64,000 nt of DNA from Azorinus chamasolen (lineage: Eukaryota > Mollusca > Bivalvia > Cardiida > Solecurtidae). The position numbers were made by a program, and so were the translations under genes. Under the pieces are notes generated by a model that made no database searches, was not told the origin of the DNA, and saw only the letters and a list, made by a program, of their open reading frames with translations. Positions 61,850 through 64,000 of the stretch are shown in pieces. Position 1 is the stretch's first letter. Each line of letters begins with the position of its first letter. The stretch lies in NCBI GenBank assembly GCA_963576725.1, contig OY755243.1:72748106-72812105 (forward strand), written 5' to 3'.

Positions 61850-62109
61850 TTAACCCTTTCCCTCGTATAAACGTGTTTTCACACATTTACAAACAGTAGA
61901 CCCAGATCAGATGGGTCCTATAGGATCCGTCTGATCTGAGGGTCTGCTCTGTTTGCTAATGGAATTTGAAAGATCTGTTTCTTTACTTTCTAAAATGGCT
62001 ACAGTTTTCCACTTTGAGTTCTATAGTTCATTATAACCATTTTGTTCATGAATATTCAGTAGGTATTGAAATTTCAAATAAACATTATCATAGAACAGGG
62101 AAAGAGTAA
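61850..62109. mobile_element. H1 MITE, complete
   Basis: TTAACCCTTTCCCTCGTATA to ACAGGGAAAGAGTAA. The hairpin is GATGGGTCCTATAGGATCC. Confidence 0.8.
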
Positions 62110-62166
62110 AAAGGTACGAGTCTACAGTTTTTGTCCTGACCAAAATATCCTCTGTCCATATACCAT

Positions 62167-62279
62167 TATTAAAAATAGAGGAGCTTTCTGCACGACTTTC
62201 ACCCTGCATTAAGCTGCCACCTACCTAAAAGAATCTAAATTCTTCTAAGCTAGAATTATGGTTTAGAGAGGTTTTACTG
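62167..62279. mobile_element. P-A MITE, right half
   Basis: GAGGAGCTTTCTGCACGACT, CCTGCATTAAGCTGCCACC and TTTAGAGAGGTTTTACTG. The left half is absent. Confidence 0.75.
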
Positions 62280-62289
62280 TATACCAGCA

Positions 62290-62450
62290 TTACAAACTGT
62301 GTAGACTGTAGAGGAGCTCTCTGATTAGCATCTGCACTGTTTTATCGTTCAAAACCCTGACTGTCCCTTCCTTATTTAATGGGCTCTTTGTGAAACAATA
62401 TGGACGGCGGTTCCACTTTGAAAATTCAATATTTGTAAGGCAAGGTTTTT
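62290..62450. repeat. H6 remnant
   Basis: ACAAACTGTGTAGACTGTAG, CTGATTAGCATCTGCACTG and CCACTTTGAAAATTCAATAT fit a decayed H6. Confidence 0.45.
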
Positions 62451-62477
62451 TGTTTGATTATTTGTGATTATATAGAT

Positions 62478-62934
62478 ATAGAAGAACCTGTCCTAAGTGG
62501 CCATTCATTTATTGATTATAGGAGAGTTAAAAAGCAGATGGTTGCTTAATGTAGGACAAAAGTAATGCAGGAGCTTTCTGCATTACTTTTAACCAACCTG
62601 CATTTAGCTATCACTTGCTTTACCCATAATTAGGCAATGGCCGCTTAACCAAATTTTTGCTCCATAAAATTTATTACGCCTTTTCTACGCCTTTCCAAAC
62701 AGAGTAGACCCAGATCAGACCTCTCCTGTAGGAGCCCTCTGATCAGGGTCTGCTCTGTTTTTGCTTATGATATAACATCATATGAATATCTACTGTAAAA
62801 TTAAATTTCTGCCATGGCCAAAATTTCTTGTTTCCATGGGTCTATTATAACAATTACATGTATGCTTATTAATATTCATGGTCGATACCATTATTTCTTA
62901 CATGAATATTCATAGGAAAAGGGTTCTACTGTAT
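62478..62934. mobile_element. P-B MITE with H1 inside its right end
   Basis: AGAAGAACCTGTCCTAAGTG opens P-B; its core is at 62536-62612. At GGCCGCTTAACC the H1 element begins (hairpin at 62697-62764), running to TAGGAAAAGGGTTCTACTG, where the P-B end resumes without the expected TTAAGACAGG. Confidence 0.7.
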
Positions 62935-63277
62935 TGTGCAGATTCTCATTTTCAGGTTGTGATCATTGAGTTTTATTTATAGGCTTTATGTAGAAACTGT
63001 GTGCTAGTAATTAAAAAGCAACAAAAACTGGGAAATCCCATCAGCATCAAACTTTATTAACGCTTCAATCAATTTATTTCGGAAAGATTTCCAATGAAAC
63101 CAGTTTATACGAATTTGCACCGATAACCATGCCGCAAGCAATTATCGTCAAGATTTATCCACTCATAATCACACCATTACTTAGATGTCTCATTTTAGGG
63201 GTTCAACAAAAAGACCCAGATTCATTGCTGTTTCTATGTATGCTTGATCAGGATCTACTCATTACCTTCTGCAATTC
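62935..63277. other. No gene recognised
   Basis: AT-rich; a half hairpin (AAGACCCAGATTC, GATCAGGATCTACTC) is at 63210-63260. Confidence 0.45.
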
Positions 63278-63515
63278 TTAACCCTTTCCCTCATACCATA
63301 CACATGTCTTTTTAGTCGCCATTGTAAACAGAGTAGACCCAGATCAGCTGGTTACTGTAGGAACTGTTTGATCAGGGTCTGCTCTGTTTGCTTATGGAAT
63401 TATATAGATCTGATTTTGCAGTTTCTGAAATGACCAAAATGTTCCCTGCTGTCTGATCTGGATCTACTCTGTTTGCAAACGTGTAGAAAGGCATATTTAT
63501 GGAATAAAGGGTTAA
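63278..63515. mobile_element. Recombinant H1 MITE
   Basis: TTAACCCTTTCCCTCATACC to GGAATAAAGGGTTAA. One full hairpin is followed by a second right arm (CTGTCTGATCTGGATCTACT, CTGTTTGC), as expected from recombination of two copies. Confidence 0.75.
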
Positions 63516-63569
63516 AGTTTTCAAAAAGTACAAAATTTTTGAAAACTATTTGCTTCAATGTCAATCAAT

Positions 63570-63817
63570 TTAACCCTATATCTGTTCAATATTCATGCAA
63601 GAAATAATAGCATCATGAATATTTATTAGCTGTCCTTGTATAATGTAAAAAATTTAAAGGAAGTTTTTGCTTTGACAAAATCTGTAAAATCAGGTTTATA
63701 TGTATATCATATATACGTAAACAGAGCAGATCCTGATCAGACGGCTCCTATAGGAGCCATCTGATCTGGGTCTATCCTGTTTGCAAATGGGTGAAAAAGC
63801 GTTTATGAAAGGGTTAA
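63570..63817. mobile_element. H1 MITE, complete, inverted
   Basis: TTAACCCTATATCTGTTCAA to TTATGAAAGGGTTAA. Hairpin GCAGATCCTGATCAGACGGC with CTCCTATAGGAG tip. Confidence 0.85.
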
Positions 63818-63923
63818 CATTTTATGTTATAAAAATGGTGCCAAATGGACTTATTCTAGTCTCAGCTTTACAAACCCATGGAGAGGGGAGATTAATTAGG
63901 GTACCTTTTGAATTTCAAACAAG

Positions 63924-64000
63924 TTAACCCTGAATTGGCAAAATTGGACTATTCCAAAATTCAGACAGGTCAAGTTTACCATGAATGTTCAGCGATTCTT
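63924..64000. mobile_element. H6 MITE, cut by window end
   Basis: TTAACCCTGAATTGGCAAAA, AAATTCAGACAGGTCAAGTT and CATGAATGTTCAGC match the H6 left side at 26397. Confidence 0.65.

Noticed and set aside
346..63817. Hairpins read as bacterial-type terminators or structured RNA genes
   Set aside because: They sit inside elements with TTAA or TA borders, in both orientations, with no adjacent genes or U-tracts.

Overview
The window is repeat-saturated animal DNA. It is AT-rich, carries spliced genes, and holds two non-LTR retrotransposons, intronic minisatellites and well over a hundred palindromic miniature elements. The mix suggests a mollusc, most likely a bivalve: AGCTC-ended tandem elements, CAAACAG...CTGTTTG hairpins, and a remnant of an FMDD-type reverse transcriptase. 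The species call is inference from repeat style; nothing in the sequence proves it.

Host genes. Two tandem paralogues lie on the minus strand and encode CABIT-SAM proteins of the GAREM/THEMIS type, which are adaptors of receptor-tyrosine-kinase/ERK signalling. Gene A is complete in five exons: 38940-39323, 35976-36618, 34433-34489, 33853-33908 and 31602-32219. All intron phases agree (0,1,1,0) and predict 585 residues. Gene B is downstream and has exons at 25386-25766, 19062-19719 and 9773-9841; its 3' exons were not found and probably lie beyond position 1. No tRNA, rRNA or CRISPR array was found.

Retroelements. A plus-strand CR1/Jockey-like LINE (about 4788-8812) sits in gene B's last visible intron. 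It has an N-terminal 2A-like ribosome-skipping motif and one late frameshift. A 5'-truncated LINE with a 1075-codon ORF lies at 44470-47885 (minus). A decayed RT with an FMDD motif spans 10950-12710 (minus). A miniature LTR element (TRIM) with two identical 166-bp LTRs is in gene A intron 2. Several orphan LINE 3' tails end in (ATCT)n or (TGTAT)n.

Miniature elements, named here for this window. H1: TTAACCCTTTCC ends, CAAACAGAGTAGACCC hairpin, about 250 bp. H3: GGATCCAGATGAGACGC hairpin. H4: ATAAATAGAGCATTTGCTCC hairpin, TTAACCCATT ends. H5: TTAACCCTTCGCTTGC ends. H6: GATGAGAGGGCTCC hairpin. H10: GATCAGACGCCGC hairpin. H1, H3, H4, H5, H6 and H10 are bounded by TTAA, as piggyBac-like elements would be. 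P-A to P-F are pogo/Tigger-like elements with CAGT...ACTG ends and TA target duplications; P-A to P-E share the core hairpin GCTTAATGCAGG...GAAAGCTCC, while P-F has its own core, called H7. H8 is CGAGGGCTTGGTGCAAAAC. H9 is CCATGCTTATAAA or GTTATAAAACTT.

Most notable: an arm asymmetry fixed across several otherwise different hairpin families, nested insertions that demonstrate the TTAA and TA target sites, one P-E copy with a strand-biased A-to-G excess, the TRIM, the 2A LINE, and the tandem CABIT-SAM pair.
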